From NCBI RefSeq assembly GCF_009296025.1, contig NZ_CP045178.1, positions 868,001 through 932,000 on the forward strand: DNA of 64,000 nucleotides. The letters run 5' to 3'. A program made the translations under genes and the position numbers. Origin of the DNA: Streptomyces tsukubensis (GTDB taxonomy: Bacteria; Actinomycetota; Actinomycetes; Streptomycetales; Streptomycetaceae). This document shows positions 32,271 to 40,769 of this stretch, piece by piece; positions within the stretch are counted from its first letter, which is position 1, and each line of letters opens with the position of its first letter. The notes below the pieces were generated by a model that searched no databases, was not told the origin of the DNA, and saw nothing but the letters and a program-made list of their open reading frames with translations.

Positions 32271-33245
32271 CTACGGCGCGGAACCGCGCGCCACGAGTTC
32301 GGTGGGCAGTACGACGGGCTCCTCTGGTGCGGGTGTCCCGCCGAGGTGGGCCAGGAGCATGCCGGCCGCCGCCTCGCCCATGGCGCGCATGGGCTGGCGG
32401 ACCGTGGTGAGGGCGGGCTCGGTGTGGAGCGCCATGGGGATGTCGTCGAACCCCACCACGGCGATGTCCTCGGGCACCGAGAGGCCGGCCGCTCGCACCG
32501 CGCGCAGCGCGCCCGCCGCGCTGAGGTCGTTGTGGGCGAAGACCGAGTCGAACGGGGTGGCGGTGGCAAGCAGTTCCTCCACCGCGCGGCGCCCGCACTC
32601 CTCGGTGAAGTCGCCCTTGACGATCAGCCCCGCGGGCAGGACGGACCGGAATCCGTCGAGCCGGTCCTGGACACAGCCGAAGTGCGGTGGACCGGTGATG
32701 ACCAGGGGCCTGTCGCGCCCCGTCGCCAGCAGGTGGCGGGCGGCGGACGCGCCTCCCTCGCGGTTGGTGGTCGCGACGGAGGGGAATTCGGGGTGGTGGC
32801 CCCGGTCGTCGATGAGCACGATCGGCAGGCCCCTGTGGTGCAGGGCGGTGAAGGTGTCGAGAGTGTTCTCGGGCTCCACGACGAGGATGCCGTCGAAGGC
32901 CCGTGCCGAGACCTGACTCGTGAAGTGCCGTACGGACTCGTTCCCCCGGTTGCAGGTGTAGAGGAGGATGCCGTACCCGGCGTCCTCCACCGTGTCGACC
33001 ACCCCCTGCACCACCTCGCCGATCCAGGGCCAGGTGAGGGTGGGCACGAGCATGCCGATGGTGCGGCTGCTGCCGCGGGCCAGGCCGACCGCGCGCGAGC
33101 TCGGAACATAGCCCAGCCGTGCGATCACCTCCCGAACCCTCGCGCCGGTCGCCACGTCGACCTCGTCCTTGGCGTTGAGCACTCGGGACACGGTCGTCTT
33201 GCTGACGGCCGCGGCGCGGGCCACATCAGCGATGGTGACGCGCAT
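32271..33245 (-). CDS. LacI-family transcriptional regulator
   Basis: A 324-residue regulator: the N-terminal HTH VTIADVARAAAVSKTTVSRV, the hinge GYVPSSRAVGLARGSSRTIG, and a periplasmic-binding-like sensor ending in DIAVVGFDDIPMALHTEPAL and TTVRQPM. It lies 137 bp upstream of the GH16 glucanase gene on the same strand, so it probably represses the glucanase and itself in the absence of a glucan-derived sugar. Its own upstream region holds three direct 12-bp repeats. Confidence 0.92.
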   Translation of the reverse strand: MRVTIADVARAAAVSKTTVSRVLNAKDEVDVATGARVREVIARLGYVPSSRAVGLARGSSRTIGMLVPTLTWPWIGEVVQGVVDTVEDAGYGILLYTCNRGNESVRHFTSQVSARAFDGILVVEPENTLDTFTALHHRGLPIVLIDDRGHHPEFPSVATTNREGGASAARHLLATGRDRPLVITGPPHFGCVQDRLDGFRSVLPAGLIVKGDFTEECGRRAVEELLATATPFDSVFAHNDLSAAGALRAVRAAGLSVPEDIAVVGFDDIPMALHTEPALTTVRQPMRAMGEAAAGMLLAHLGGTPAPEEPVVLPTELVARGSAP

Positions 33246-33482
33246 CGAGCCTCCCCGGTCAGGAATGGAACCGGTCCCGGGAACGGTGCCGGAACCGGTA
33301 CCAGCGTTGAGGCGTGAGTAAACACAGGCTCAAGAGTGACGTCAACACTTCACACCAGGATTGCCCCATCCCCCACAGCATCGCGCTCTGGCCCAGTTGT
33401 CCATTCACTTCATGAACTCACGCGCGAGCGCGAAGCCTTGACGTCGACAGGATCAAGCGTTTCACTCAAGTGACTCGTTGAC
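33246..33482 (-). promoter_or_regulatory. LacI promoter region with three 12-bp iterons
   Basis: Three consecutive 12-mers at 33267, 33279 and 33291 share the pattern GGRAMCGGTNCC (the first reads GGAACCGGTCCC). Each is nearly self-complementary, so they could be stacked operators. Further out, around 33320-33400, the DNA is AT-richer and should hold the promoter. The end near 33460-33482 contains repeated TGACTC-like words. No ORF is supported. Confidence 0.5.
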
Positions 33483-34385
33483 TCAGTCGACGAGCAGCAC
33501 GAGTTTCCCGCGTACGCGACCGCCCTCGCCGGCCCGGTGCGCCTCAGCGACCTCGGCGAGCGGGAAGGTCCGCGCGACCGGCAGCGAGAAGCGTCCGGTC
33601 TCGATCAGTTCGCCGATCCCGGCGAGCGCGTGGACCGCCCGGCCGCTGTCCCCTCGGCTGAACGTCACCCCGTACTCCCGCGCCCCGGCGAAGTCGGCGA
33701 TGGTCACGACGTGCTCCGGGCCGTCCGCGAGGCCGATCAGGTCGGGCAGGACACCGCTTCCCGCGACGTCGAGGGCCAGGTCGACCCCGTCGGGCGCGAG
33801 CGCGCGCACCCGATCGACCAGGCCCTCGCCGTAGGCGACGGGCTCGGCCCCCAGCGAACGGAGGTACGCGTGGTTGGCGGGCCCCGCGGTTCCGATCACG
33901 CGCGCTCCACGCACCACGGCGAGCTGCACCGCGGCGCTGCCGACGCTTCCGGAGGCCCCGTTGATGAGGAGCGTGCCGCCGCCCCCTACGTGGAGTTGGT
34001 CGAGCGCGCGCGTGGCCGTCTCGATGGCGGCCGGCAGGGCGGCGGCGCCGGGAAAGTCGAGCGACGGCGGGATCGGCGCGTAGTGGGACAGCACTGCCAG
34101 CTCGGCCTGGGCGGCCCCCTCGGTGGAGAAGCCGAACACCCGATCGCCGATCGCCGCGTCGGTGACGCCCTGCCCCAGTTGGTCGATGACGCCCGCCGCT
34201 TCGTACCCCATGGTCTGCGGGAGCTCTTCGTCCATCAGGCCCTGGCGCTTCTTCCAGTCGCTGGGGTTGACGCCGGCCGCGCGCACCGCGATCCGGACCT
34301 GGCCGGGGCCAGGACGCGGATCGGGGAGGTCCACGATCCCCAGGACCTCGGGGCCGCCGAACCGATCGAACCGGACTGCCTTCAC
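33483..34385 (-). CDS. NADPH:quinone-type oxidoreductase (zinc-free MDR)
   Basis: A 300-residue medium-chain reductase. It has the N-terminal MKAVRFDRFGGPEVLGIVDL pattern, the VNPSDWKKRQG motif, the NADP-binding loop LLINGASGSVGSAAVQLA, and a final GGRVRGKLVLLVD. There are no zinc ligands. The GTG at 34385 has GGAGG six bases upstream; longer frames lack a ribosome site. It is divergent from a DHA2 exporter gene. Quinone or enone detoxification alongside efflux is a reasonable guess. Confidence 0.88.
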   Translation of the reverse strand: MKAVRFDRFGGPEVLGIVDLPDPRPGPGQVRIAVRAAGVNPSDWKKRQGLMDEELPQTMGYEAAGVIDQLGQGVTDAAIGDRVFGFSTEGAAQAELAVLSHYAPIPPSLDFPGAAALPAAIETATRALDQLHVGGGGTLLINGASGSVGSAAVQLAVVRGARVIGTAGPANHAYLRSLGAEPVAYGEGLVDRVRALAPDGVDLALDVAGSGVLPDLIGLADGPEHVVTIADFAGAREYGVTFSRGDSGRAVHALAGIGELIETGRFSLPVARTFPLAEVAEAHRAGEGGRVRGKLVLLVD

Positions 34386-34650
34386 CACGCGCCTCCGCAC
34401 TCTCACAAACAGCCATCGAGCCGGCCGGAACAACATCCGGCGCACCCACGATACGGGCGGTCCCGGATCGATCGGTCTCCCCGCCACCGGGAGGGTGCGC
34501 GAGGATGTCCGCACCCTCCTGCGCACGGTCGAGTGCCACCCGCGTCGAGCTGGACACCGTCGTGAGCGCGCACCCGGCCCTCTCCGGTCGCGGCCCCTCC
34601 CACCCCCGCATAACGTGGTGGCCCCGGGGGCTTCTGGAGGGCTGACCAGC
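34386..34650. promoter_or_regulatory. Divergent control region of reductase and exporter
   Basis: A 10-bp perfect inverted repeat GGAGGGTGCG/CGCACCCTCC (34490-34499 and 34510-34519, 10-nt spacer) lies in the middle of the gap. It could be an operator or a leader hairpin for the exporter transcript. No regulator gene is adjacent. Confidence 0.45.
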
Positions 34651-36162
34651 ATGGATCGCACACCCGAAGGCGCGCGGGCCCAGCAGACGGGGTCGACGGC
34701 GAACACCCGGAACACGGGCCGGAGGACCGATCACCGTTGGTGGATCCTCGTCGTGATCGGCATCGCGCAGCTCATGGTGGTGCTCGACGCCACCATCGTG
34801 AACATCGCCCTGCCCTCCGCACAGCGCGCCCTGGGTTTCAACGACGCGAACAGGCAGTGGGTCGTCACCGCCTACGCGCTGGCCTTCGGCAGCCTGCTTC
34901 TCCTCGGCGGCCGCATCGCCGACATCGTCGGCCGCAAGGTGGTCTTCCTCGCGGGTCTCGCCGGGTTCGCCGCGGCCTCCGCGGTGGGCGGCGCCTCGCA
35001 GAGCTTCACCATGCTGGTGGTGTCCAGGGCGGCGCAGGGACTCTTCGGCGCCCTCCTCGCGCCCGCGGCGCTCTCGCTGCTGACGACGACGTTCACCGAC
35101 GCCCGCGAACGGGCGAAGGCCTTCGGTATCTACGGCGCCATCGCGGGGGCGGGCGGCGCGGTCGGGCTGCTGCTCGGCGGGGTACTGACCGAGTACCTGG
35201 ACTGGCGCTGGTGCCTCTACGTCAACCTGATCTTCGCGGTGGGAGCGCTGCTCGGCGGCGCCAAACTGCTGCACGGTGGCGCGCCGAAGGACCGTCCGCA
35301 GCTCGACATCCCCGGCACCCTGCTGGTTTCCGCCGGTCTCTTCTGCATCGTCTACGGCTTCTCAGACGCGGAGACCCACTCCTGGGGCTCGGTCCTCACC
35401 TGGGGGTTCCTGGTGGTGGGGGTCGTACTGGTCGCTCTGTTCGGCTGGTGGGAGAGGCGGGCGGTCCATCCGCTGCTGCCGTTGCGGGTCGTCCTCAACC
35501 GCAACAGGGGCGCCTCCTACCTCGCCATGTTCATCTCGGGCGCGGGCATGTTCGGCGTCTTCCTCTTTCTCACCTACTACCTCCAGGGAATCCTCGGGTA
35601 CTCGCCGGTCAAGACTGGGCTCGCCTTCCTGCCCATGGTGGCCGTCATGATCGTGGTCTCCGTGGTCACGACCAACGCGCTGTTGCCGAAACTCGGTCCG
35701 AAGCCGATCGTGCCGGTCGGTATGGGGCTGGCGGCGGCGGGCATGGCGTGGTTCACCGCGCTCGACGTCACCAGTGGTTATCCGGCGCACGTACTGCCGC
35801 CGCTGCTGGTCACGGGGCTCGGCCTCGGTCTCGTCTTCGCGCCCGCGATGAACGTGGCCACCTCGGGCGTCGAGCCGTACGACGCGGGTGTCGCCTCCGC
35901 CATGGTCAACACCTGCCAGCAGGTGGGCGGTTCGATCGGCACGGCCCTGCTCAACACCCTGGCCACCAGTGCCGCGTCCAGCTATCTGGTGGGCAGGAAG
36001 CCCACGCGCCGCGTGCTGGCCGAGTCGCAGATGCACAGCTATACGACGGCGTTCATGTGGTCGGCGGCCTTCTTCGCCCTGGGCCTCGTCATCACCGTCT
36101 TCCTCTACCGCAAGGGCGTCCCGCGTGGGATCGGTGAGGCACCCGCGGCTGCCGGGGCCTGA
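34651..36162 (+). CDS. DHA2-family MFS drug exporter
   Basis: A 503-residue transporter with about 14 hydrophobic helices, the DHA2 (EmrB/QacA) topology. Motifs include LDATIVNIALPSAQRALGF in TM1, GGRIADIVGRKVVF (motif A) and the antiporter motif C region GAIAGAGGAVGLLLGGVLTE. The ATG follows GGAGG. It should export hydrophobic drugs by proton antiport. The organism uses many such pumps; the specific substrate is unknown. Confidence 0.92.
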   Translation: MDRTPEGARAQQTGSTANTRNTGRRTDHRWWILVVIGIAQLMVVLDATIVNIALPSAQRALGFNDANRQWVVTAYALAFGSLLLLGGRIADIVGRKVVFLAGLAGFAAASAVGGASQSFTMLVVSRAAQGLFGALLAPAALSLLTTTFTDARERAKAFGIYGAIAGAGGAVGLLLGGVLTEYLDWRWCLYVNLIFAVGALLGGAKLLHGGAPKDRPQLDIPGTLLVSAGLFCIVYGFSDAETHSWGSVLTWGFLVVGVVLVALFGWWERRAVHPLLPLRVVLNRNRGASYLAMFISGAGMFGVFLFLTYYLQGILGYSPVKTGLAFLPMVAVMIVVSVVTTNALLPKLGPKPIVPVGMGLAAAGMAWFTALDVTSGYPAHVLPPLLVTGLGLGLVFAPAMNVATSGVEPYDAGVASAMVNTCQQVGGSIGTALLNTLATSAASSYLVGRKPTRRVLAESQMHSYTTAFMWSAAFFALGLVITVFLYRKGVPRGIGEAPAAAGA

Positions 36163-36200
36163 GTCCTCCTCCGGAGGCGGGCGGGCCACCCCCTGGTGGC

Positions 36201-36243
36201 GGGGTGCGGGGCGGGCGCCGTATCGGCTCCCGCCCCGCACCCC
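36201..36243. terminator. 15-bp perfect bidirectional hairpin
   Basis: GGGGTGCGGGGCGGG and CCCGCCCCGCACCCC pair without mismatch around a 13-nt loop, between the convergent exporter and membrane-protein genes. Confidence 0.85.
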
Positions 36244-36252
36244 GTCACTCGG

Positions 36253-37215
36253 TCAGCCCGTGCTGGGTGCCGTACTCCCCCGCCGGCCTCGGCGGTTCAT
36301 GAGGACGATCGCCACCGCTGCGCCGAGGAGCGGGATGCCGCTGACGAGGGTGGCCAGGTCGTACGTGACTCCCGCCAGGATCAGCCCGGAGCTCAGCTCC
36401 GAGGTGTAGGTGATGAGCAGGAGCGGCAGGACCGCGAGGGCGACGGCCGCGGGGAAGAGCCGGTCACGGTGGTTGAAGGCGAGCGCGACCGCCACCAGGG
36501 CGGCGAAGAGCGGAAGCCAGCTCAGGGGGCCCTCGCGCCAGCCGATGGTGGCCACGGCGTAGGTGCCGACGGCCACGGCGGGCAGGGTGGCGCGGGTGCG
36601 CGGCGAGTCGTCGAGCAGGTCCTTGGGCGCGGCCACCAGCAGTACGGCCCAGAGCACTTGCGGGAGGCCCACGTCGAGCACGATGGCGGTGAGCATCGAG
36701 ACCAGCATTTCGGCCATGTGCGCGGAGAACCAGATGACGCGGACGGCCAGGATCGCCACCGCCGCGCTACAGCCGAGGACCTTGGCGAGCGTCCACCGTC
36801 CCGAGACCGCCGCGAGGAGGACGGCCAGCATGAGCAGTCCGGTGCCCCAGGCCCAGCCGGTCGGGAGCCCGGCGAGCCTGCCGAGTCCGTCGAGGGTGCC
36901 AGGCGGCTCGCTGTCGGCGACCCGGAAGAGCTGGGCGGCCGAGAGCCCCGCGGAGACCGCCACCACGATGGGGGCGGCGAGCGCGGCGACCCGGGGGAAG
37001 GTGCGGTCGGAGGTGAGCCCGGCCCGCATGCGCAGCGCGTGCCCGGTGAGACCCGCCGCTTCCGCCGCCCGGACGGCGAGTCCTGCGCCCTCGGTCACGT
37101 CGGCGTAGGTGGCCGCGGCTTCCGCCCCGTTGGCGCGACGGTACGACGCGGGGTAGAGACGCACGGGGAGGGGAAGGGAGCCGTTCTCACGGTCGGAGTG
37201 GGGGCCGGTGCTCAT
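36253..37215 (-). CDS. Polytopic membrane protein controlled with PadR
   Basis: A 320-residue protein. The N-terminal ~60 residues are cytoplasmic (LPVRLYPASYRRANGAEAAA, an ABC-type permease-associated opening seen in many PadR-linked proteins). Seven or more hydrophobic helices follow. No enzyme motif is recognised. Its start codon overlaps the stop of the padR gene by 4 nt (ATGA), so both are translated from one mRNA. PadR-linked membrane proteins often serve envelope stress or antibiotic resistance. The function is unknown. Confidence 0.75.
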   Translation of the reverse strand: MSTGPHSDRENGSLPLPVRLYPASYRRANGAEAAATYADVTEGAGLAVRAAEAAGLTGHALRMRAGLTSDRTFPRVAALAAPIVVAVSAGLSAAQLFRVADSEPPGTLDGLGRLAGLPTGWAWGTGLLMLAVLLAAVSGRWTLAKVLGCSAAVAILAVRVIWFSAHMAEMLVSMLTAIVLDVGLPQVLWAVLLVAAPKDLLDDSPRTRATLPAVAVGTYAVATIGWREGPLSWLPLFAALVAVALAFNHRDRLFPAAVALAVLPLLLITYTSELSSGLILAGVTYDLATLVSGIPLLGAAVAIVLMNRRGRRGSTAPSTG

Positions 37216-37559
37216 GCCGTTCCTCCCTGGATGCGCGGGCGGAAGGACTTCAGACGGCGGTCGGCCTCGGCGACCACCTCACGGAGCCTGTCGCTCTCGG
37301 CGGCGAGTGCGGCGCGGCCCTCACCCGTCAGCGCGTAGACGCGGCGGGCGCGTCCGTCGGTGACCTCGTCCCGCTCCACCTCGACGAGCCCCTGGCCGAG
37401 CAGCCGGTCGAGCGCCCCGTAGAGGGTTCCCGTGCGCATCTTGACCCGCCCCGACGAGATCTCCGCGATCTCCTGGATCAAGCCGTAGCCGTGTCTTGGT
37501 GAGTCCGCGAGCGCGGTGAGGATGAGCAGGGTGGGTCCCTGCATCGTGCGATCATTCAT
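37212..37559 (-). CDS. PadR-family transcriptional regulator
   Basis: A 115-residue PadR protein beginning at the ATG at 37559 (MNDRTMQGPTLLILTAL). The winged helix contains HGYGLIQEIAE, GTLYGALDRLLGQGLVEVE and GRARRVYALTGEGRAAL, followed by the C-terminal dimer helix. The open frame extends upstream across its AT-rich promoter, which I exclude. It probably represses itself and the downstream membrane-protein gene. Confidence 0.92.
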   Translation of the reverse strand: MNDRTMQGPTLLILTALADSPRHGYGLIQEIAEISSGRVKMRTGTLYGALDRLLGQGLVEVERDEVTDGRARRVYALTGEGRAALAAESDRLREVVAEADRRLKSFRPRIQGGTA

Positions 37560-37600
37560 GAGGCTTATATATATCGGTGAACTACATATGCTGTCCAGTT
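37560..37600 (-). promoter_or_regulatory. AT-rich padR promoter/operator
   Basis: A TATATATAT run and a CATATG word flank the sequence CGGTGAACTA immediately upstream of the padR start. Spaced AT-rich inverted half-sites are usual for PadR autoregulation. The padR ribosome site is weak here. Confidence 0.45.
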
Positions 37601-37641
37601 GAGTCCTGGTAAGGACGACGGCACGGGACCGCCCCGGCGGC

Positions 37642-37917
37642 TCACCGTCCGGCCACGAACGAGTCCAGTCCGGTTTCGAGGAGCCGGACCGCGCGCCGGA
37701 CATCACCGGCGACGGCGTCGCGCAGTCGCCCGGGGTCCCGCGTGCGGTTGAGGTGTCCGCGCAGCGCCCGCGCCTGAATGGACCACAGGCCGAGCAGCGC
37801 GGCCACGACGAGGCCCGGATCGGCCAAGGCGGTGCGCGGGGAGTCGGACGTGACCCGGCCCAGGTCCAGGACGAGGGACTCCTTGGTGGGGAAGTAGTTG
37901 AACACCGTCGTGCCTAC
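37642..37917 (-). pseudogene. N-truncated TetR-family regulator
   Basis: The preserved part starts inside the helix-turn-helix (VGTTVFNYFPTKESLVLDL) and runs to a C-terminal helix ending FVAGR. The first helices of the DNA-binding domain, about 30-40 residues, are absent. Upstream of 37917 the sequence does not continue the family and soon meets the end of the YciI gene. A GTG at 37905 could start an 87-residue remnant, but it would lack a working HTH. A deletion fused to the YciI gene end is the simplest reading. Confidence 0.7.
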
Positions 37918-37968
37918 CGGGAGAAGGCCGCCGCGGGCCGGCGGACCGGCCCGCGCGGGACTGTGCGT

Positions 37969-38268
37969 TCAGGCGGTGAAGGCCGACGCCGCCGTGCCGA
38001 GCACCGGATTCCACGGGCGCACACTGACCTCGGCGACGAGTCCGTTGACCCTGAAGGGGTCCCGTTCCGTGTGGGCCAGGGCCTCCTCGGCGCTCTCCGC
38101 GCGGTAGAGCAGCAGCGCGCCGGGGGTGGCGGCGTCGGTGTACGGACCTGAGGCGAGGTTGACCCCCTCGGCCGCCAGAGCGGCGAGGTGCTCGCGGTGT
38201 GCGGGACGGAACTCGTCGCGCCGCGCGCTGTCATCGGTGTAGGTGTAGAAGACTGCGAAGACAGCCAT
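37969..38268 (-). CDS. YciI-family protein
   Basis: A 99-residue ferredoxin-like protein beginning MAVFAVFYTYTDD with AGGAAA upstream. The conserved His/Asp-type core is seen in RPAHREHLAALAAEG and GPYTDAATPGALLLYRAES, with the final DPFRVNGLV block. YciI proteins include putative dehydrochlorinase- or muconolactone-type enzymes, but the role here is unknown. The start at 38391 in the same frame is not supported. Confidence 0.85.
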   Translation of the reverse strand: MAVFAVFYTYTDDSARRDEFRPAHREHLAALAAEGVNLASGPYTDAATPGALLLYRAESAEEALAHTERDPFRVNGLVAEVSVRPWNPVLGTAASAFTA

Positions 38269-38622
38269 CGGGTGTTTCCTTTCGACGTGCGGGAAGGACC
38301 CGCGCCCCGGCCCGCGCACCGGCTGCCTGTCGCGCCGCACCCGGGCGGGCGCTTCGTGATCCGCGTCACCGCGCCTCCTCGGCACCGTCACTCACACTCG
38401 TACGCCGACGTCGGCGCGGCGGGCGGACCCGGTACCCATGATCGCAACCCGCTCCCCACGGCACCCGGGCGACCCGCCCGCGACGGCGCGGACCGCACGC
38501 GCGCGGGCCCGGCGGGAAGGCCGCGGGGCCCGGTCACCGCGGTCAGTGACCACCGCGGTCAGTGACCACCGCGGTCAGTGACCACCGCGATCAGTGACCA
38601 CCGCGATCAGTGACCACCGCGA
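38269..38622. other. Intergenic region carrying most of a 16-bp repeat array
   Basis: Apart from the repeat array at 38535-38630 I see no gene or clear promoter box. The YciI promoter should lie near 38290-38420, where the DNA is GC-rich and featureless. Confidence 0.4.
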
Positions 38623-38630
38623 TCAGTGAC
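38535..38630. repeat. Six exact-length 16-bp tandem repeats at a gene end
   Basis: Three copies of CACCGCGGTCAGTGAC are followed by three of CACCGCGATCAGTGAC. The junction forms the palindrome GGTCAGTGACC in the first three. The stop codon of the binding-protein gene (38623-38625, minus strand) lies inside the last copy, so the array appears to have grown out of the gene's 3' end. Confidence 0.92.
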
Positions 38631-39498
38631 CGCCGTGCTCCGTCAGCGCGTGGGCCACGGCACGGTGGAAAGCCGCGCTCGCGCGTGCCCCCGGCGGAAG
38701 TTCGGGGTTCCACGGCTCCACGGCTGTGCCGTCCGTCAGGGTGCGCCACGCGTCGATCCCGGCCAATTCCCGCTCGGGCACCGCGTTGCTGCGGGAGTCC
38801 GCGAGGACCAGTTCCGCGCCCAGCCCCGCCGCGTACTCCCAAGTGGTGGTGGACCAGTTGACCCCGGGTCCGGGCTCCGGTGAGACGAACTGGACTCCCA
38901 GGTCCGCCAGATGGCGCAGCTCGGGCCAGGCTTCCGGCCGGGCCAGGTGTACTTGGTCGGGTCCCGCGGCGGACAGCGCGAGCACCTTCGGCGCCCGGGG
39001 CACGGCCGCCGCCACTCGTACGGCGTCCTCGGCGAGGGCCAGTTCGGCCTCGGCCGCCTCGCGCGGGCCTGCCCCCAGAGAAGTGGCCAGCTCGGCGAAG
39101 CGGCCGAGCATCGAGCTGAGATTCACCGCGCTCCCGACGGAGAGGGCCACCACGGGCACGCCGAGCCGTTCGGCGACGCCGTCGTCCACCGCGTAGGCGA
39201 AGCGGTCGTCGTAGGTGACGTCGACGATCAGGTCGGGGCGGGCCCCGGCGAGGGAGTGCTCGTCGAGTGTTTTCCCCGCGCCGAGGTAGGGCACCGCAGC
39301 CGTGGCGAGTTCGCCCGCTTTGACCGGGTCGATGGCATCGCCGTCGTGCCCCGACCCGTAGACCGCGACCGGCCGTAGGCCGAGTTCCCACAGGGCGGCG
39401 CCTGCCCGTACGTAGGCGACGACCCGCTCCGGTCGACGGGCCGCACGCGCGCGCACGCCCCTGTCGTCGGTGAACTCCCACACTTCGGCGTCCGCCAC
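38623..39498 (-). CDS. Periplasmic-binding-protein-like (FepB/BtuF type) protein without signal peptide
   Basis: About 291 residues from a GTG at 39498, with GGAGGAGGG upstream; a longer frame reaches 39579. The fold signature of iron-siderophore/cobalamin binding proteins is present: RPERVVAYVRAGAALWELG, then a GSGHDGDAIDPVKAG block, ARPDLIVDVTYDD, and a C-terminal WRTLTDGTAVEPWNPEL segment. Unlike transported homologues it has no lipobox or signal peptide, so it should be cytoplasmic. No permease or ATPase genes are adjacent. It may have been recruited as a ligand sensor or enzyme. Confidence 0.72.
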   Translation of the reverse strand: MADAEVWEFTDDRGVRARAARRPERVVAYVRAGAALWELGLRPVAVYGSGHDGDAIDPVKAGELATAAVPYLGAGKTLDEHSLAGARPDLIVDVTYDDRFAYAVDDGVAERLGVPVVALSVGSAVNLSSMLGRFAELATSLGAGPREAAEAELALAEDAVRVAAAVPRAPKVLALSAAGPDQVHLARPEAWPELRHLADLGVQFVSPEPGPGVNWSTTTWEYAAGLGAELVLADSRSNAVPERELAGIDAWRTLTDGTAVEPWNPELPPGARASAAFHRAVAHALTEHGGH

Positions 39499-39657
39499 CA
39501 GGACCCACCCTCCTCCGTGCTCCGTACGACCGGGATCCCGGTCCCGTCCCAGCCTGCGGCGGATCTTCCTCCCGTACAAGGGTCACGGCCCACCACGTCA
39601 GGAACTCGCCCTTCCGCTGGCCCGAATCAGCGGCCCCAACGCGAGGTCAGCGCCTGC

Positions 39658-40236
39658 TCAGCCGGTGGGGGCGAGCAGTTCCGTCCCGGTGAGTGCCCCG
39701 GTGAGTGCCCCGGTGAGCGCCAGGGAGAAGCGGTCCACCACCTCCCCGAGGGCCTCGGCCGCCGCGGGCGCGATGACGATTCCTCCGTCGGGACCGGTGG
39801 TGATGTCCTTGTCGAGGGTGAACCACCCCTGGACGATGTGGGCGGCTCCCATGGAGCTGAGCACCGGACGCAGGGCGTAGTCGATGGCGAGGACATGGGC
39901 GGTGGTCCCGCCGGTGGCCAGGGGAAGCACGGTCTTCGAGGTGAGGGCGTACTGCGGGAGGAGGTCGAGCAGCGACTTCAACAGCCCCGAGTACGCGGCC
40001 TTGTAGACGGGCGTGCCGATGACGACGCCGTCCGCGCGGGCGAAGAGGGCGGTGGCCTCGACGATGGCCGGATGGCCGAAGTCGGCGCCGAGCAGGGCCT
40101 CGGCCGGCAGATCACGTACGTCGAAGGGGATGACGTCGTGGCCCTGCGCGGTGAGCCTGGCGTCGAGGTGACGCAGCAACCGCGCCGTGCGGGAGGTGGC
40201 GGAGGGGCTTCCTGAGACGGAAAGGACAGTGGCCAT
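39658..40236 (-). CDS. NADPH-dependent FMN reductase, SsuE-like
   Basis: A flavodoxin-fold reductase of 192 residues. It has the N-terminal FMN loop SVSGSPSATSRTARLL and the motif GVVIGTPVYKAAYSGLLKSL typical of SsuE/MsuE. SsuE supplies FMNH2 to sulfonate monooxygenases. The C-terminus contains a short in-frame TGAL repeat. A cysteine-type leader peptide gene lies 442 bp upstream on the same strand, which supports a role in sulfur acquisition even though no monooxygenase gene is present here. Confidence 0.88.
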   Translation of the reverse strand: MATVLSVSGSPSATSRTARLLRHLDARLTAQGHDVIPFDVRDLPAEALLGADFGHPAIVEATALFARADGVVIGTPVYKAAYSGLLKSLLDLLPQYALTSKTVLPLATGGTTAHVLAIDYALRPVLSSMGAAHIVQGWFTLDKDITTGPDGGIVIAPAAAEALGEVVDRFSLALTGALTGALTGTELLAPTG

Positions 40237-40678
40237 GACGGACCCTTCGGAGCGGAGGGAGGAGGCGGAGAGGAGGGAGGCTGAGGGAGAGGGAGAGGGG
40301 CGAGGCCGGTGGCCCCGGCGGGCGGTCGGCGACCGAAGGTGCTCGCTGGCCCAACCCGCTTGGCCGGCCGGGGAGTTCAGCCGACCGCGGTGATCGTCGT
40401 GGCAGCGGGCCGGGGATGTCGGGCACGCATGGGTAAGGGCGCGCCCCGAAGCTGGGGCCGGGGCTCACAGGTGGTTCGGTGCGACGCCCAGGGAGGCGTC
40501 CGCCGGTGAGGTGGCCCGGTGACAGATCGCGGGCGGCGGCACACGTCCGGCCGCCCGGCGCCGACGACAGGCAGCTGACAGCCGACCCCCGTACGGGGAA
40601 GGGCGGTTCAACGGAAGTCGCGCGGCAGCAAGTCCTGGTACTGGTGCTGATACCTGTACGGGCGGTCGCGGCGGCCGG
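40237..40678 (-). promoter_or_regulatory. Long leader between the cysteine-type peptide and the FMN reductase
   Basis: I find no gene in these 442 bp. A 7-bp hairpin (GGGCGGC/GCCGCCC, 40531-40556) lies about 125 nt after the leader stop and could be part of an attenuator. The segment just before the reductase (about 40250-40310) is a purine-rich, GGAGG-like tract on the plus strand. A lost gene between the two cannot be excluded. Confidence 0.45.
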
Positions 40679-40762
40679 TCAGCGAGGCGGGCGACACGCG
40701 GAGCTGGAGACACGCGCGAGGTCGACGTGGCGTCGCCGCGTGAGGTCCAGTCGTGTGTTCAT
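40679..40762 (-). CDS. Cysteine-type regulatory leader peptide
   Basis: A 27-residue ORF with the hallmark core RRRHVDLARVSSSACR followed by PPR and stop. Short actinobacterial leaders with RRxHVDLxRVSSxxC precede sulfur-assimilation genes and are thought to sense cysteine supply by ribosome stalling at the Cys codon. The gene is too short for automatic calling. It has no Shine-Dalgarno; a TTTAGT -10 box ends seven bases before the ATG, so the mRNA is likely leaderless. Downstream on the strand are the SsuE-like reductase and the binding-protein-like gene. Confidence 0.8.
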   Translation of the reverse strand: MNTRLDLTRRRHVDLARVSSSACRPPR

Positions 40763-40769
40763 GCCATCG

